A stretch of DNA of 64,000 bases from Yaniella halotolerans DSM 15476 (GTDB lineage Bacteria; Actinomycetota; Actinomycetes; Actinomycetales; Micrococcaceae). The notes below the pieces were generated by a model. That model made no database searches and was not told the origin of the DNA. It worked only from the letters and a program-made list of their open reading frames with translations. Position 1 is the first letter of the stretch. Every line of letters starts with the position of its first letter. The translations under genes and the position numbers were made by a program. Location of the stretch: positions 62,001 to 126,000 of the forward strand of contig NZ_ATVQ01000002.1 of assembly GCF_000420805.1 (NCBI RefSeq), in the 5' to 3' direction. This document shows, one piece after another, positions 8,967 through 17,705 of the stretch.

Positions 8967-11900
8967 GTGTGAGCCAACTTCGGTTGCTATCGACTGGACT
9001 ACGCGATGGCACCCGAGCGGAATCGCTGCTGCAATCAGCTGAACTTGCAGATCAAAATCAAGAAAACCTACTCGAACAGTTGGCTGTTGCTCCAGACCCC
9101 GATCAGGCACTATTGCTGCTCATCCGGTTGCTGGAACGCGATGCCTCCATCGGAAAGCTCGTGGCAGATGGGCAGGCGAAGCCGCTCTTGCGCTTACTGG
9201 GCGCCTCAGAGGCGCTCGGCGAATTTTTAATTCGCCGACCGGAACATACCGATATTTTTCGTCAACCCAAGGTCGAGTCCACGCCTGCAAGCGGGGGACT
9301 GGTCGACGAGAGCGGGGCGCTGAAACCGGCTGATGTGCAGCTGCGAGCCGCCCTCTTGAAGGCTGTTGGTGCAGACCCAGAGGCCTCGCAACCCGTTGCG
9401 AGTGTGACTGGAAAAGACGCAGCCGTTGCCTTACGGACCGAGTATCGTCGTCAGCTGGTTGCCATCACGGTGCAAGATCTTATTTCAGCTGATCCTGTGA
9501 TGCTACAGCCCGTGGTATCAGTGTGGCTGTCAGATTTGGCAACAGCAGCCCTTGAAAGCGCCCTGGCCGTATCGCGGGCCGAACTCCAAACACGCCACGA
9601 ATATACCGAAGATGTTGAGCTCGCCGTGATGGCCATGGGTAAATGCGGAGCACGCGAATTGAATTACTTTTCAGACGTTGATGTCATCTTCGTGCACGAC
9701 GTGGTGGACGGTTCCTCCCTGTCGCCAGAAGCAGCGGCAGATATCGCTGTGGATCTAGCAGCAGGGATCTCCACGGTGATCACCCAGCCCGCTCGAGAAG
9801 CAGGACTGTGGGAAGTTGATACCAACCTGCGGCCGGAAGGCCAGGATGGTGTTCTGTCTCGGACTATTGCCTCTCACCTGGAGTATTACCAGCGTTGGGC
9901 CCATACGTGGGAATTCCAGGCGTTGCTGAAAGCTCGTCCTGTCGCTGGTGCGATGTCGCTAGGACAGCGTTATCTCGATGTTCTAGGACCGATGGTCTGG
10001 CAGGCATCCACACGACCCGGCTTCGTCCGGCAAGTACAGCGCATGCGTAACCGGGTCATCGACCATATTGACCACCAGCAACGTCAACGCGAAATTAAAC
10101 TTGGACCGGGTGGATTGCGCGACGTCGAGTTTCCTGCCCAGCTGTTGCAACTGGTGCACGGTAAAACTGATCCAGAATTGCGAGTGCGTGCCACCGAAGA
10201 TGCGCTCAACGCATTGCAGGCGCACAGCTATATCGGGCCCAGCGATGCCCAGGTGATGGCGAGCAACTATCGGTTCTTGCGTCTCATTGAACATCGCGTC
10301 CAGTTGGTACAAATGCGACGTACCCACATGATGCCCGAGGACGAAGAAGAACTGCGCAGTCTCTCGCGCGGGGTACGTCCCATGGATGGCGGTTGGCCTA
10401 AAGACTATCAACAACTCGTCAAGGCTTGGCAGGCCACTGTACGTTCCAATCGCACCCTGTTTGAGCAGATTTTCTATCGGCCGTTGCTGCCTGCAACTGC
10501 GGCCCTATCGACTGATGACGCACGACTCACGCCTGAAGCCGCCACAGCACGCTTGGCAGCGCTTGGTTACCGGGACCCCACCGGCGCCGTTCGTCATATT
10601 GAGTCACTGACCTCAGGTGTCTCTAGACAAGCGAAACTCCAGCGTCAGATTTTGCCTGCCATGTTGGGCTGGCTGGCCTCAGGCCCGGATCCAGACAGCG
10701 GACTTTTGGGCTTCCGAAAACTCAGCGAATCGGTAGGTAGCTCGCACTGGTACCTCCATATGTTGCGTGATTCCTCGGCTGCTGGTGAGCGTTTGGCACA
10801 CGTCTTGTCGTCATCGCGGTATATCGCAGACATGCTGGAACACGCCCCGCAGTCTGCAGCATGGATGGATCGAGACCAGGACTTGATGCCATTGAGTCTC
10901 GCTACACTGCAAACCGAAATAGCCGCTCTCTTACGTCGTCATCCACATCTGCCTGATGCTGCCCGCTACATTCGACTGGTGCGTCGCCGTGAAGGTTTAC
11001 GGATAAGTCTTGCAGATGCCTGTGGCCTTATCGAACAACGGCAGGTTTCGGAGGCCCTAGCAGCCGCAGATCAGGCCTCGGTTGAAGCATTACTTGGGAT
11101 CGTGCACGATCATGTGGAACAAAAGTGGGATGTAGAGGTAGCACCCGCGAATGTTGCGGTAATAGCTATGGGACGCCAAGGGGGATGTGAGGCCGGGTAT
11201 GGCTCCGACGTTGACGTGATGTTTGTCCACCAGCCGGCACCCGGGGTGGCAGCAGCAGAAGCGACTCGATTTGCAGTCGAAGTGGCGAAAGCTTTGATCA
11301 GTTTCATGAAGATGCCGACTCGTCCGCCAATCGTATTGGAACCGGTATTAGAAATTGATGCCGATTTACGCCCCGAAGGCCGTCGAGGCCCACTGGTGCG
11401 CTCACTGGATTCATATAAGGCATACTTCGAGCAATGGGCTGATACGTGGGAGGTCCAGGCACTGCTCAAAGCACGGCCGCTGGCGGGGGCTACAGACTTG
11501 TTAGAGGAGTTTATGGGGTGGGCCGATTCAGTCCGCTATACCCATGGACTCAACACTGCCCAAGAACAGGCTATTCAACGTATGAAAGCTAGGGTCGAAG
11601 CCGAGCGCTTGCCGCGCGGCGCGGACCCGACACGACACATCAAACTGGGTCGTGGAGGGCTAACGGATGTCGAATGGCTGACCCAAACAATCCAATTGAA
11701 GTACACGCCTGACCACCCTGCATTACGAACAACCAATACGCTCGAAGCGCTCCAAGCTGCCAGAGAGGCACAACTACTCGAGGCCGAGGACGCAGATATC
11801 CTCATACAAGCCTGGAGCTTCGCCACCCGAATTCGCTCGGGAATTGTGATCTCCTCGGCCAAATCTTCTGACGTGCTGCCTACCAACCGGGAGCAACTTG

Positions 11901-12052
11901 AGGCCCTGGCACGCTGGACCGGTTACGACTCGGGGGAGGTTGGAGAGTTCGAGGATGACTACCTGCGAATTACCCGACATGCTAGAGCAGTATTCGAACG
12001 GGTGTTCTACGGAATGTCACCGAAACGTTCCTCAAGGTCCTACGAAAATTAG
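8963..12052 (+). CDS. glnE: Bifunctional glutamine synthetase adenylyltransferase/deadenylylase
   Basis: Controls glutamine synthetase by adding or removing AMP on a tyrosine. At 1029 residues it has the full two-lobed structure. The N-terminal (deadenylylating) nucleotidyltransferase has NYFSDVDVIFVHD near residue 235, and the C-terminal (adenylylating) one has GYGSDVDVMFVHQ near residue 747. Each is followed by a DLRPEG/NLRPEG block and a GRGGLTDVEW or GPGGLRDVEF block with a helical domain. The start overlaps the glnA2 stop by four bases. Its likely substrate is GlnA1 further along, which has the tyrosine target. No glnB/glnK regulator gene is nearby. Confidence 0.96.
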   Translation: MSVSQLRLLSTGLRDGTRAESLLQSAELADQNQENLLEQLAVAPDPDQALLLLIRLLERDASIGKLVADGQAKPLLRLLGASEALGEFLIRRPEHTDIFRQPKVESTPASGGLVDESGALKPADVQLRAALLKAVGADPEASQPVASVTGKDAAVALRTEYRRQLVAITVQDLISADPVMLQPVVSVWLSDLATAALESALAVSRAELQTRHEYTEDVELAVMAMGKCGARELNYFSDVDVIFVHDVVDGSSLSPEAAADIAVDLAAGISTVITQPAREAGLWEVDTNLRPEGQDGVLSRTIASHLEYYQRWAHTWEFQALLKARPVAGAMSLGQRYLDVLGPMVWQASTRPGFVRQVQRMRNRVIDHIDHQQRQREIKLGPGGLRDVEFPAQLLQLVHGKTDPELRVRATEDALNALQAHSYIGPSDAQVMASNYRFLRLIEHRVQLVQMRRTHMMPEDEEELRSLSRGVRPMDGGWPKDYQQLVKAWQATVRSNRTLFEQIFYRPLLPATAALSTDDARLTPEAATARLAALGYRDPTGAVRHIESLTSGVSRQAKLQRQILPAMLGWLASGPDPDSGLLGFRKLSESVGSSHWYLHMLRDSSAAGERLAHVLSSSRYIADMLEHAPQSAAWMDRDQDLMPLSLATLQTEIAALLRRHPHLPDAARYIRLVRRREGLRISLADACGLIEQRQVSEALAAADQASVEALLGIVHDHVEQKWDVEVAPANVAVIAMGRQGGCEAGYGSDVDVMFVHQPAPGVAAAEATRFAVEVAKALISFMKMPTRPPIVLEPVLEIDADLRPEGRRGPLVRSLDSYKAYFEQWADTWEVQALLKARPLAGATDLLEEFMGWADSVRYTHGLNTAQEQAIQRMKARVEAERLPRGADPTRHIKLGRGGLTDVEWLTQTIQLKYTPDHPALRTTNTLEALQAAREAQLLEAEDADILIQAWSFATRIRSGIVISSAKSSDVLPTNREQLEALARWTGYDSGEVGEFEDDYLRITRHARAVFERVFYGMSPKRSSRSYEN

Positions 12053-12075
12053 GCGAGATGTCGCGAGACGGAACA

Positions 12076-12117
12076 CAGATCACAGCCCTCCAACGAGGGT
12101 TGCAGGGCCGTGATCTG
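12076..12117. terminator. Terminator hairpin between glnE and the LLM oxidoreductase
   Basis: 19-bp inverted repeat with two mismatches (arms 12076-12094 and 12099-12117) and a four-base GAGG loop. It lies between two convergent genes and probably ends both transcripts. Confidence 0.75.
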
Positions 12118-12124
12118 CTGGTGT

Positions 12125-13114
12125 CTAACGGTTGATGATGTAATCGGAAATCAATTGCAGTGCACGTTTCCGATCTTCAAGTGGTCCAGCCATATTGGTG
12201 ATAATGAGTTCGTCGGCATTGACGCGTGCCGCGAATTCGTCCAACCAGTCGCGCACGGTGTCTGGTGTACCCACCGCAGTCATTTCCAACATCTGGAGTA
12301 CCTGTTGTCCCGGGGGCGAGTGGAGGAGTTGCTCGACGTCTTCGTCTGTCAGCTTTCGTCCACGTCCGAGCATGGTGCGGATGCGTGCGCGCTTAGCGCG
12401 GTCCCACATTTCTTGGGCACGTTCGTCGGTGTCAGCAATGACGACGTTGGCCGCTGCAATGAAATGCGGTTTCGGCAGGTCTTGTGATGGCGTGAATTCG
12501 GTGCGATACGTTGCTGCAGCTGATTCCAGCATTTGCGGCGCAAAGTGCGACGCGAAACTGTACGTCATGCCAAGTTGGGCGGCCAACTGCGCACCGAAAT
12601 GTGAGGAACCGAGAATCACAAGCGGTACATTGGTACCTGATCCGGGGTATGCATTAATCCCAGGGATACGAGACGCGTCCTTGAGATAGCCTTGCAGCTC
12701 CAGCACATCGGAGGGGAACCGCTCAGAGGACTGGTTGGTGCGGCGCAGTGCCATCAGCGTTTTTTGATCGGTACCGGGGGCTCTCCCGAGTCCAAGATCA
12801 ATACGATCGCCGTAGAGTTCTTTGAGTGTCCCGAATTGCTCAGCAATAACTAACGGTGCGTGGTTGGGGAGCATGATGCCTCCGGCACCCAAACGAATAT
12901 TTTTTGTATGGGCACCCATATGTGCCAACAACACCGATGTGGCCGACGATGCAATCGTTTCCATATTGTGGTGCTCTGCGAACCAGAGACGATGGAACCC
13001 AAGTTCGTCGGCCAGTACGGCAAGTTCCGTGGATTCTTGCAAAGATTCAGCTATGGGTTGTCCATGACGGACGGTGGCCAAATCTAGGATGGACACGGGA
13101 TAGGGAGCGGTCAA
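12125..13114 (-). CDS. LLM-class flavin-dependent oxidoreductase (MsnO8-like)
   Basis: Luciferase-like monooxygenase fold of 329 residues, expected to use reduced FMN from a partner reductase. Family hallmarks are the N-terminal VSILDLATVRHGQ, GFHRLWFAEHHNM (conserved active-site His region), IRLGAGGIMLPNHAPLVIAEQF and RIDLGLGRAPGTD. The start is TTG at 13114, preceded by GGAGG. The substrate is unknown, and there is no reason to call it a light-producing luciferase. It follows ribH by 54 bases with no obvious hairpin between, so it may be the last gene of the FMN-riboswitch-controlled operon, which fits a flavin-using enzyme. Confidence 0.88.
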   Translation of the reverse strand: MTAPYPVSILDLATVRHGQPIAESLQESTELAVLADELGFHRLWFAEHHNMETIASSATSVLLAHMGAHTKNIRLGAGGIMLPNHAPLVIAEQFGTLKELYGDRIDLGLGRAPGTDQKTLMALRRTNQSSERFPSDVLELQGYLKDASRIPGINAYPGSGTNVPLVILGSSHFGAQLAAQLGMTYSFASHFAPQMLESAAATYRTEFTPSQDLPKPHFIAAANVVIADTDERAQEMWDRAKRARIRTMLGRGRKLTDEDVEQLLHSPPGQQVLQMLEMTAVGTPDTVRDWLDEFAARVNADELIITNMAGPLEDRKRALQLISDYIINR

Positions 13115-13168
13115 AGTACCTCCAAAAGTAGTGACGTCTAGAAGGTACAGCGCCCAGTGAGGCCCAGA

Positions 13169-13639
13169 TTATTCCGCAAGCCCGTTCACCGTTACAGCCA
13201 ACTGTAGGGCAGCTTCCGCGGCTTCTTGACCTTTGGACTCGGAGGAATCATCTAGTCCAGCACGGTCGAGTGCCTGGGCGTCATTATCCACGGTGAGAAT
13301 ACCGAAGCCAACCGGCTTGCCAGCGTCCAACTGCACGCGTGTAAGCCCAGAGGTCACCGCGTCTGCAACAAAATCAAAGTGAGGCGTATCGCCGCGGATG
13401 ATGACACCGAGACACACAACGGCGTCGTATCCGTTGGCGAGGGCAGCTTGTGCGGCCAGTGGTATTTCGAAGGACCCGGCTACGGTGATCAACCTGCGGG
13501 TTGCACCGGACGCTTCGAGGGTGGCGGTGGCACCGTCGATGAGTCCGTTCATGACGGTGGTATGCCAAGAGCCAGCGATAATAGCAACGCGGTATCCTGT
13601 AGCGTCAACTGCTAATTGGGGTGCGCCGTGTTTGACCAT
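13169..13639 (-). CDS. ribH: 6,7-dimethyl-8-ribityllumazine synthase
   Basis: Penultimate step of riboflavin synthesis, condensing 5-amino-6-ribitylaminouracil with 3,4-dihydroxy-2-butanone 4-phosphate. 156 residues, normal length for the capsid-forming enzyme. Diagnostic pieces are VAIIAGSWHTTVMNGL, VAGSFEIPLAAQ, AVVCLGVIIRGDTPHFDFVADAV (catalytic His region) and PVGFGILTVD. It follows ribBA by seven bases, the fourth gene of the ribD-ribE-ribBA-ribH operon. Confidence 0.97.
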   Translation of the reverse strand: MVKHGAPQLAVDATGYRVAIIAGSWHTTVMNGLIDGATATLEASGATRRLITVAGSFEIPLAAQAALANGYDAVVCLGVIIRGDTPHFDFVADAVTSGLTRVQLDAGKPVGFGILTVDNDAQALDRAGLDDSSESKGQEAAEAALQLAVTVNGLAE

Positions 13640-13646
13640 GATGTTC

Positions 13647-14885
13647 CTATTCTGTTGGGATGATGTGATCGAGTTTTGTGGCTTTGGTGGTTAGATAGCC
13701 AGCATTTTCGGGGTGTCGTCCAACCACCAGCCCGATGCGTTCGGAGACGTTAATGCCGTTTGCTTGCAGCTGGTCGACCTTATCCGGGTTGTTCGTCAAT
13801 AACTTGACGTTATTAATACCCAGGGTGTCCAGGATCTCGGCAGCCGCCGTGTAGCTGCGGGCGTCAACCGGTAGGCCCAGGTGTTCGTTCGCTTCGATCG
13901 TGTCCAAACCGGTGGACTGGAGCTGGTATGCCCGGATTTTGTTTCCCAGGCCGATGCCGCGTCCTTCATGACCGCGTAGGTAGATGAGAATGCCGCCGTG
14001 TGTACCGATATGTTCTAATGCTGAATCCAGTTGTGCCCCGCATTCGCATTTCAACGAACCGAAGGCTTCACCCGTGAGGCATTCAGAATGTACCCGGACT
14101 ACGGTGGGCTCATCCGTGGCCAGCACGGTATCCGGACCGACAAGTGCCAGGTGTTCGACCCCGGCTTTGCGGTCGCGGTAGACCTTCATGGTCAATGGTC
14201 CGAATGTGGTGGGGACGAGTGCCTCGGCACGTTGCGATACGTGCCGGTGGATGATCTCGGATGGAGCGGTCTCGGGGTGGTTGGTGTTCAAGTAGTCGGC
14301 CAACGCTTCGATGGTGATGACCGGAATATTATGTTCTGCCCCGAGTTCGATGAGTCCGGGCAGACGCATCATATCGCCGTCGTCGGCAACGATTTCAGCA
14401 ATAACACCGACCGGCGACAGCCCGGCCAGCCCCATAAGTTCGACAGCTGCTTCGGTGTGGCCAGGGCGCTGCCGGACACCACCGGACACGGCGCGTAACG
14501 GCAAAATATGCCCTGGACGGTTCAAATCAGACGGCGCAGTGTCGGGGGAGGCCAAGAGGTTTACAGTGTGCGAACGATCTGCTGCCGAGATACCTGTAGT
14601 GACACCTTCGGCGGCATCGACGGTCACCGTGTAGGCCGTCTGGCGCACATCTTGGTTCTGAGAGACCATCATGGGAAGTTCGAGCCCGTCGGCAACTTCG
14701 TCCGACATAGGCGCACATAACAGTCCCGAAGAATATTCGACCATGAAGGCAATCGATTCGGGGGTCGCAAGCTCGGCGGAGATGATCAGGTCACCTTCGT
14801 TTTCGCGGTCCTCATCGTCGGCGACGATAACCGGTTGACCTGCCGCAATCGCATCAATGGCTTGTTGAATGGTGGCGAGTTTCAT
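13647..14885 (-). CDS. ribBA: Bifunctional DHBP synthase / GTP cyclohydrolase II
   Basis: Makes both branches' starting materials for riboflavin. The N-terminal half (about 1-200) is 3,4-dihydroxy-2-butanone 4-phosphate synthase, with the metal-binding DDEDRENEGDLI and RPGHILPL. The C-terminal half (about 205-400) is GTP cyclohydrolase II, with the zinc cysteines in SECLTGEAFGSLKCECGAQ and RGHEGRGIGL. 412 residues, normal for the fused enzyme, and both halves look catalytically complete. The start overlaps the ribE stop by four bases, indicating coupled translation. Confidence 0.97.
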   Translation of the reverse strand: MKLATIQQAIDAIAAGQPVIVADDEDRENEGDLIISAELATPESIAFMVEYSSGLLCAPMSDEVADGLELPMMVSQNQDVRQTAYTVTVDAAEGVTTGISAADRSHTVNLLASPDTAPSDLNRPGHILPLRAVSGGVRQRPGHTEAAVELMGLAGLSPVGVIAEIVADDGDMMRLPGLIELGAEHNIPVITIEALADYLNTNHPETAPSEIIHRHVSQRAEALVPTTFGPLTMKVYRDRKAGVEHLALVGPDTVLATDEPTVVRVHSECLTGEAFGSLKCECGAQLDSALEHIGTHGGILIYLRGHEGRGIGLGNKIRAYQLQSTGLDTIEANEHLGLPVDARSYTAAAEILDTLGINNVKLLTNNPDKVDQLQANGINVSERIGLVVGRHPENAGYLTTKATKLDHIIPTE

Positions 14886-15505
14886 TTTTCCTCTTTGGTG
14901 TTGAACTGGAGCATACGAGCGACATGGCGAGCGAGGAGGTCGGTTTCCAAATTGACCACATCGCCAACCTCAGCTGTACCCAGCGTGGTCGCTTCAAGTG
15001 TTTCGGGGATGAGAAAGATATCGAACCAGTGCTCTACTGCGTGAGGTTCGGAAACTTTGGCAACCGTCAGTGAGATACCGTTGACGGTGATGGATCCTTG
15101 GTCGATCAGATACGGTGCTAACCGCTCGGGCAAACTTATGCGGATGCGGGTCCATTGTGCCCCGGGCTCGATCTCGTTGATCGTGGCAGTCGCCTCCACA
15201 TGCCCCTGGACGATGTGGCCTCCAAATCGATCGGTTGCTGCCATCGCCGGTTCGACATTGACTTCGTCGCCTGGATTCATGGCGCCCAGCGATGTTAGGC
15301 GCAGGGTTTGGACCATGACATCAGCCGTAAAATGCTGCTCGCTAAAATCTGTAACTGTAAGACAGACACCGTCGATTGCAATTGAATCGCCGCGGCGGAC
15401 ATCAGCGAGGACCGCTGGGGCCTGGATCGTCATTGCTAACGTGGCGGGGGAGGTTTGATCGACGGCAGTTATTTTGCCTCGGGTCTGGATAATGCCGGTA
15501 AACAC
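14882..15505 (-). CDS. ribE: Riboflavin synthase alpha chain
   Basis: Dismutates two lumazine molecules to riboflavin. 207 residues containing two tandem lumazine-binding barrels. The first begins MFTGIIQTRG and contains IAIDGVCLTV; the second begins HIVQGHVEATATI and contains ITVNGISLTVA. The start is GTG at 15505, sharing its first base with the ribD stop (TAGTG), and the stop overlaps ribBA. Third-step partner of ribH in the same operon. Confidence 0.97.
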   Translation of the reverse strand: MFTGIIQTRGKITAVDQTSPATLAMTIQAPAVLADVRRGDSIAIDGVCLTVTDFSEQHFTADVMVQTLRLTSLGAMNPGDEVNVEPAMAATDRFGGHIVQGHVEATATINEIEPGAQWTRIRISLPERLAPYLIDQGSITVNGISLTVAKVSEPHAVEHWFDIFLIPETLEATTLGTAEVGDVVNLETDLLARHVARMLQFNTKEEK

Positions 15506-16563
15506 TAGTGGTCCTTACGCAAAGTGGAAACGGTATCTGCATCGAGTTGATGCATACTGGAGAAAACTAATTTGTGGGCGTCGGTGAGGGTTTCTATCCC
15601 CAACTCACCGACTGCATGGTGCGGCCCGCCTAGCAGCAGCGGTGCGGTGTAGATCAACAGTTCATCGGCTAGATGCTGGCCGAGGACTGCTGTGGTGAAT
15701 CGAGGACCGGCCTCCAGGAATACTCGCGGGGTCGCATCGATGTACTTGGAAAGACCCGCGAATTGATTTCTGAGGTCCTGTCCAGAAAATTGCGGGGCCC
15801 GAGCAAGGCCTCGTGAGATCAAGGCAGGATGCTGGTGGACCAGTGCATCGTCTGCGACAGTACCGGTCCCGAAGATGACCGGTAGTGGTTGGTCCTGCGG
15901 TGCGACTAACAGGTTTTGATGTTCATCCCGTGCGGTCAGAGCGGGATTATCGGCAGACACGGTAGCGGTGGTGGTCACGACGATATCGGCCAATGCGCGC
16001 TGTAAATGTACGTGACGTCGTGCCTTTGCGCCGGTGATCCACCGGCTGGAACCGTCAGCCGCGGCAAGCCGACCGTCCAACGACTGAGCCCATTTCGCGA
16101 TGACTCGGCCACGGGTCTGTTCGGTGCGCTGGTGCCAGTCGCGCAACAGTGTAGCGGTCGCTTCTGATTCCACACCGCCGATCAGACGGTGACCACGGGC
16201 AAAAAGTTCGGTTGCACCACCCGATGAACGTTGGCCGACATCAGGTTGGCCATACACGATGGTCCCGATCCCTGCGGTATGCAAGGCCTCAACACATGGT
16301 GGCGTGGTGCCGGTGTGGTTGCATGGTTCCAGTGTGACGACTGCAGTCAGGCCCACCGGATTGAGTTGTGAATCCAGGTTCTTGAGGGCTGCTACTTCGG
16401 CGTGATCCGAACCGGCGCCGGCATGGTAACCTTCGGCAACAACTGAATTGGCCGCATCAACGATCACGCATCCGACTTGAGGATTAATATCATCGGACGG
16501 TCCGCGTTGTGCAAGCGTGATGGCACGCTGCATCGCAGACGAAAGCTGGGTGTGAGATAACAT
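15505..16563 (-). CDS. ribD: Bifunctional riboflavin deaminase/reductase RibD
   Basis: Deaminates and reduces the pyrimidine intermediate of riboflavin synthesis. The N-terminal cytidine-deaminase-like domain has the zinc site DHAEVAAL with TLEPCNHTGTTPPC. The C-terminal reductase domain (from about residue 155) starts RVIAKWAQSLDGRLAAADGSSRWITG and ends with VFLEAGPRF. 352 residues, usual length. First gene of the operon and the one directly behind the FMN riboswitch. Confidence 0.96.
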   Translation of the reverse strand: MLSHTQLSSAMQRAITLAQRGPSDDINPQVGCVIVDAANSVVAEGYHAGAGSDHAEVAALKNLDSQLNPVGLTAVVTLEPCNHTGTTPPCVEALHTAGIGTIVYGQPDVGQRSSGGATELFARGHRLIGGVESEATATLLRDWHQRTEQTRGRVIAKWAQSLDGRLAAADGSSRWITGAKARRHVHLQRALADIVVTTTATVSADNPALTARDEHQNLLVAPQDQPLPVIFGTGTVADDALVHQHPALISRGLARAPQFSGQDLRNQFAGLSKYIDATPRVFLEAGPRFTTAVLGQHLADELLIYTAPLLLGGPHHAVGELGIETLTDAHKLVFSSMHQLDADTVSTLRKDH

Positions 16564-16614
16564 CCGGCGGCTAACTCCTTGATACAGGTGCGCCGGGAAT
16601 GGCTGCTATTGCTG

Positions 16615-16760
16615 ACAGCAGCGCGTTCCTCTCATCCGGACTAAGGCTTTATACCTATCACCGTCGGTATCAGAATTTCACTGATTCAACCCCGCGGGCG
16701 CGGGGGTCGCGGACTTTTACCGCCGGTTCGGATTCTCACCGACCCCGGAACACTTTCACT
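16615..16760 (-). ncRNA. FMN riboswitch (RFN element)
   Basis: Read on the minus strand, the leader of ribD contains the conserved RFN blocks in order: GGGGTCGGTGAGAATC near 16750, ACCGGCGGTAAAAGTCCGCG, a variable GC-rich hairpin, AATCAGTGAAATTCTGAT, GGTATAAAGCC, then GTCCGGATGAGAGGAACGC ending near 16618. These are the ligand-binding junction sequences of the class. It should shut down the downstream rib operon when FMN is plentiful. Only about 55 bases separate it from ribD, so control of translation initiation or a compact terminator are both possible. Confidence 0.95.
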
Positions 16761-16808
16761 ACTGTACACGGTCTGGGTCACATTCGGCACTCTGTAACTT
16801 CATGAAAG

Positions 16809-17594
16809 TTAACTATTGAGATTCTCAAGCAATGACGCTGTGTCGCTCGGTGTGAGGACGGTCGCTGGGTGTGGTCCTGCTGCCGATAGCCGAGAACGCA
16901 AACCTTCTTGGGCATCAGGATCGCTAGGTAATCCGCCGCCTGCAGCCAGCACTGCGTTACCCGAAGTCCGGTGTACCAGTGTGGACGCGTCGGCTAGCGT
17001 CCACACCCCATGAAGTTGGTGAGTCACGCTATCCATCGCCTGAGCTTGCGTAGTAAAAAACCGTAAGCCGGCTTCGTCCTCCCCAATATTCACTAGCAGC
17101 ACGCCGTGGTGCGTCAAGAGACTCAGAAGTTCCCGATAAAAGCCTTCACCGGTGAGATGCTCAGCAGTGTCTCCACCGGTAAAAATATCAACCACGATGG
17201 CATCGAAGGATTGCGTTTTCATGGCTTGAACCTGGGCCCGGGCATCGCCAGTTACCACTTCCAGCTGCGTGCCTTCGGGTAACGGGAGTTCGGCGACTAC
17301 GAGCGGAATGAGCTGTGGGTCGAGCTCGACGACGGTCTGATGGGAGCCCGGGCGGGTGGCCTGAACATACCGGGGGAGTGTGAGGGCGCCGGCGCCCAGA
17401 TGTAGTACCTTGATGGCTCGGTTGGCTGGCCAACTGGTGTCGATAACATTGGCGATCCGGTGGAGGTATTCAAAACGAATCACCCTTGGATCGGCTAAGT
17501 CGACGTGAGATTGAATGTCGCCGTCGAGTTCTAAGATCCAACCGTCGTCAAATTCGGAGGGGACGATCTTGGCGTGCTTGGAAAAGGTAGTCAT
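16809..17594 (-). CDS. Spermidine synthase-like SAM-fold protein
   Basis: 261-residue Rossmann-fold protein of the spermidine synthase/methyltransferase superfamily. The nucleotide-binding loop is KVLHLGAGALTLPRYV (about residues 62-77), the acidic ribose-binding position is VVELDPQ, VVTGDAR follows, and VVDIFTGGDTAEHL contains the Asp that serves as base in true aminopropyltransferases. It has no membrane segments. Actinobacterial members of this group are usually annotated only as spermidine-synthase-like, and no polyamine gene lies nearby, so true aminopropyl transfer is doubtful. It lies downstream of glnA1 on the same strand but is separated by a terminator. Confidence 0.78.
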   Translation of the reverse strand: MTTFSKHAKIVPSEFDDGWILELDGDIQSHVDLADPRVIRFEYLHRIANVIDTSWPANRAIKVLHLGAGALTLPRYVQATRPGSHQTVVELDPQLIPLVVAELPLPEGTQLEVVTGDARAQVQAMKTQSFDAIVVDIFTGGDTAEHLTGEGFYRELLSLLTHHGVLLVNIGEDEAGLRFFTTQAQAMDSVTHQLHGVWTLADASTLVHRTSGNAVLAAGGGLPSDPDAQEGLRSRLSAAGPHPATVLTPSDTASLLENLNS

Positions 17595-17630
17595 GATCTT
17601 CTAGCGTAAACGCAAAGTGTGGTCGCATAG

Positions 17631-17676
17631 AACAAAACCCGGCCCGCACGTGCCGAGTTGGCAGCTGCGGACCGGG
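17631..17676 (-). terminator. Rho-independent terminator of glnA1
   Basis: GC-rich 11-bp stem with one mismatch (arms 17638-17648 and 17666-17676). On the minus strand it is followed by TTTTGTT, directly after the glnA1 stop. Confidence 0.8.
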
Positions 17677-17705
17677 ATTGTTGGTGAGTGCGATAACCTG
17701 TTCGA

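Noticed and set aside
12125-13114. Bacterial luciferase
   Set aside because: Single LLM-family protein without luxAB or luxCDE partners; the fold is shared by many non-luminous oxidoreductases.
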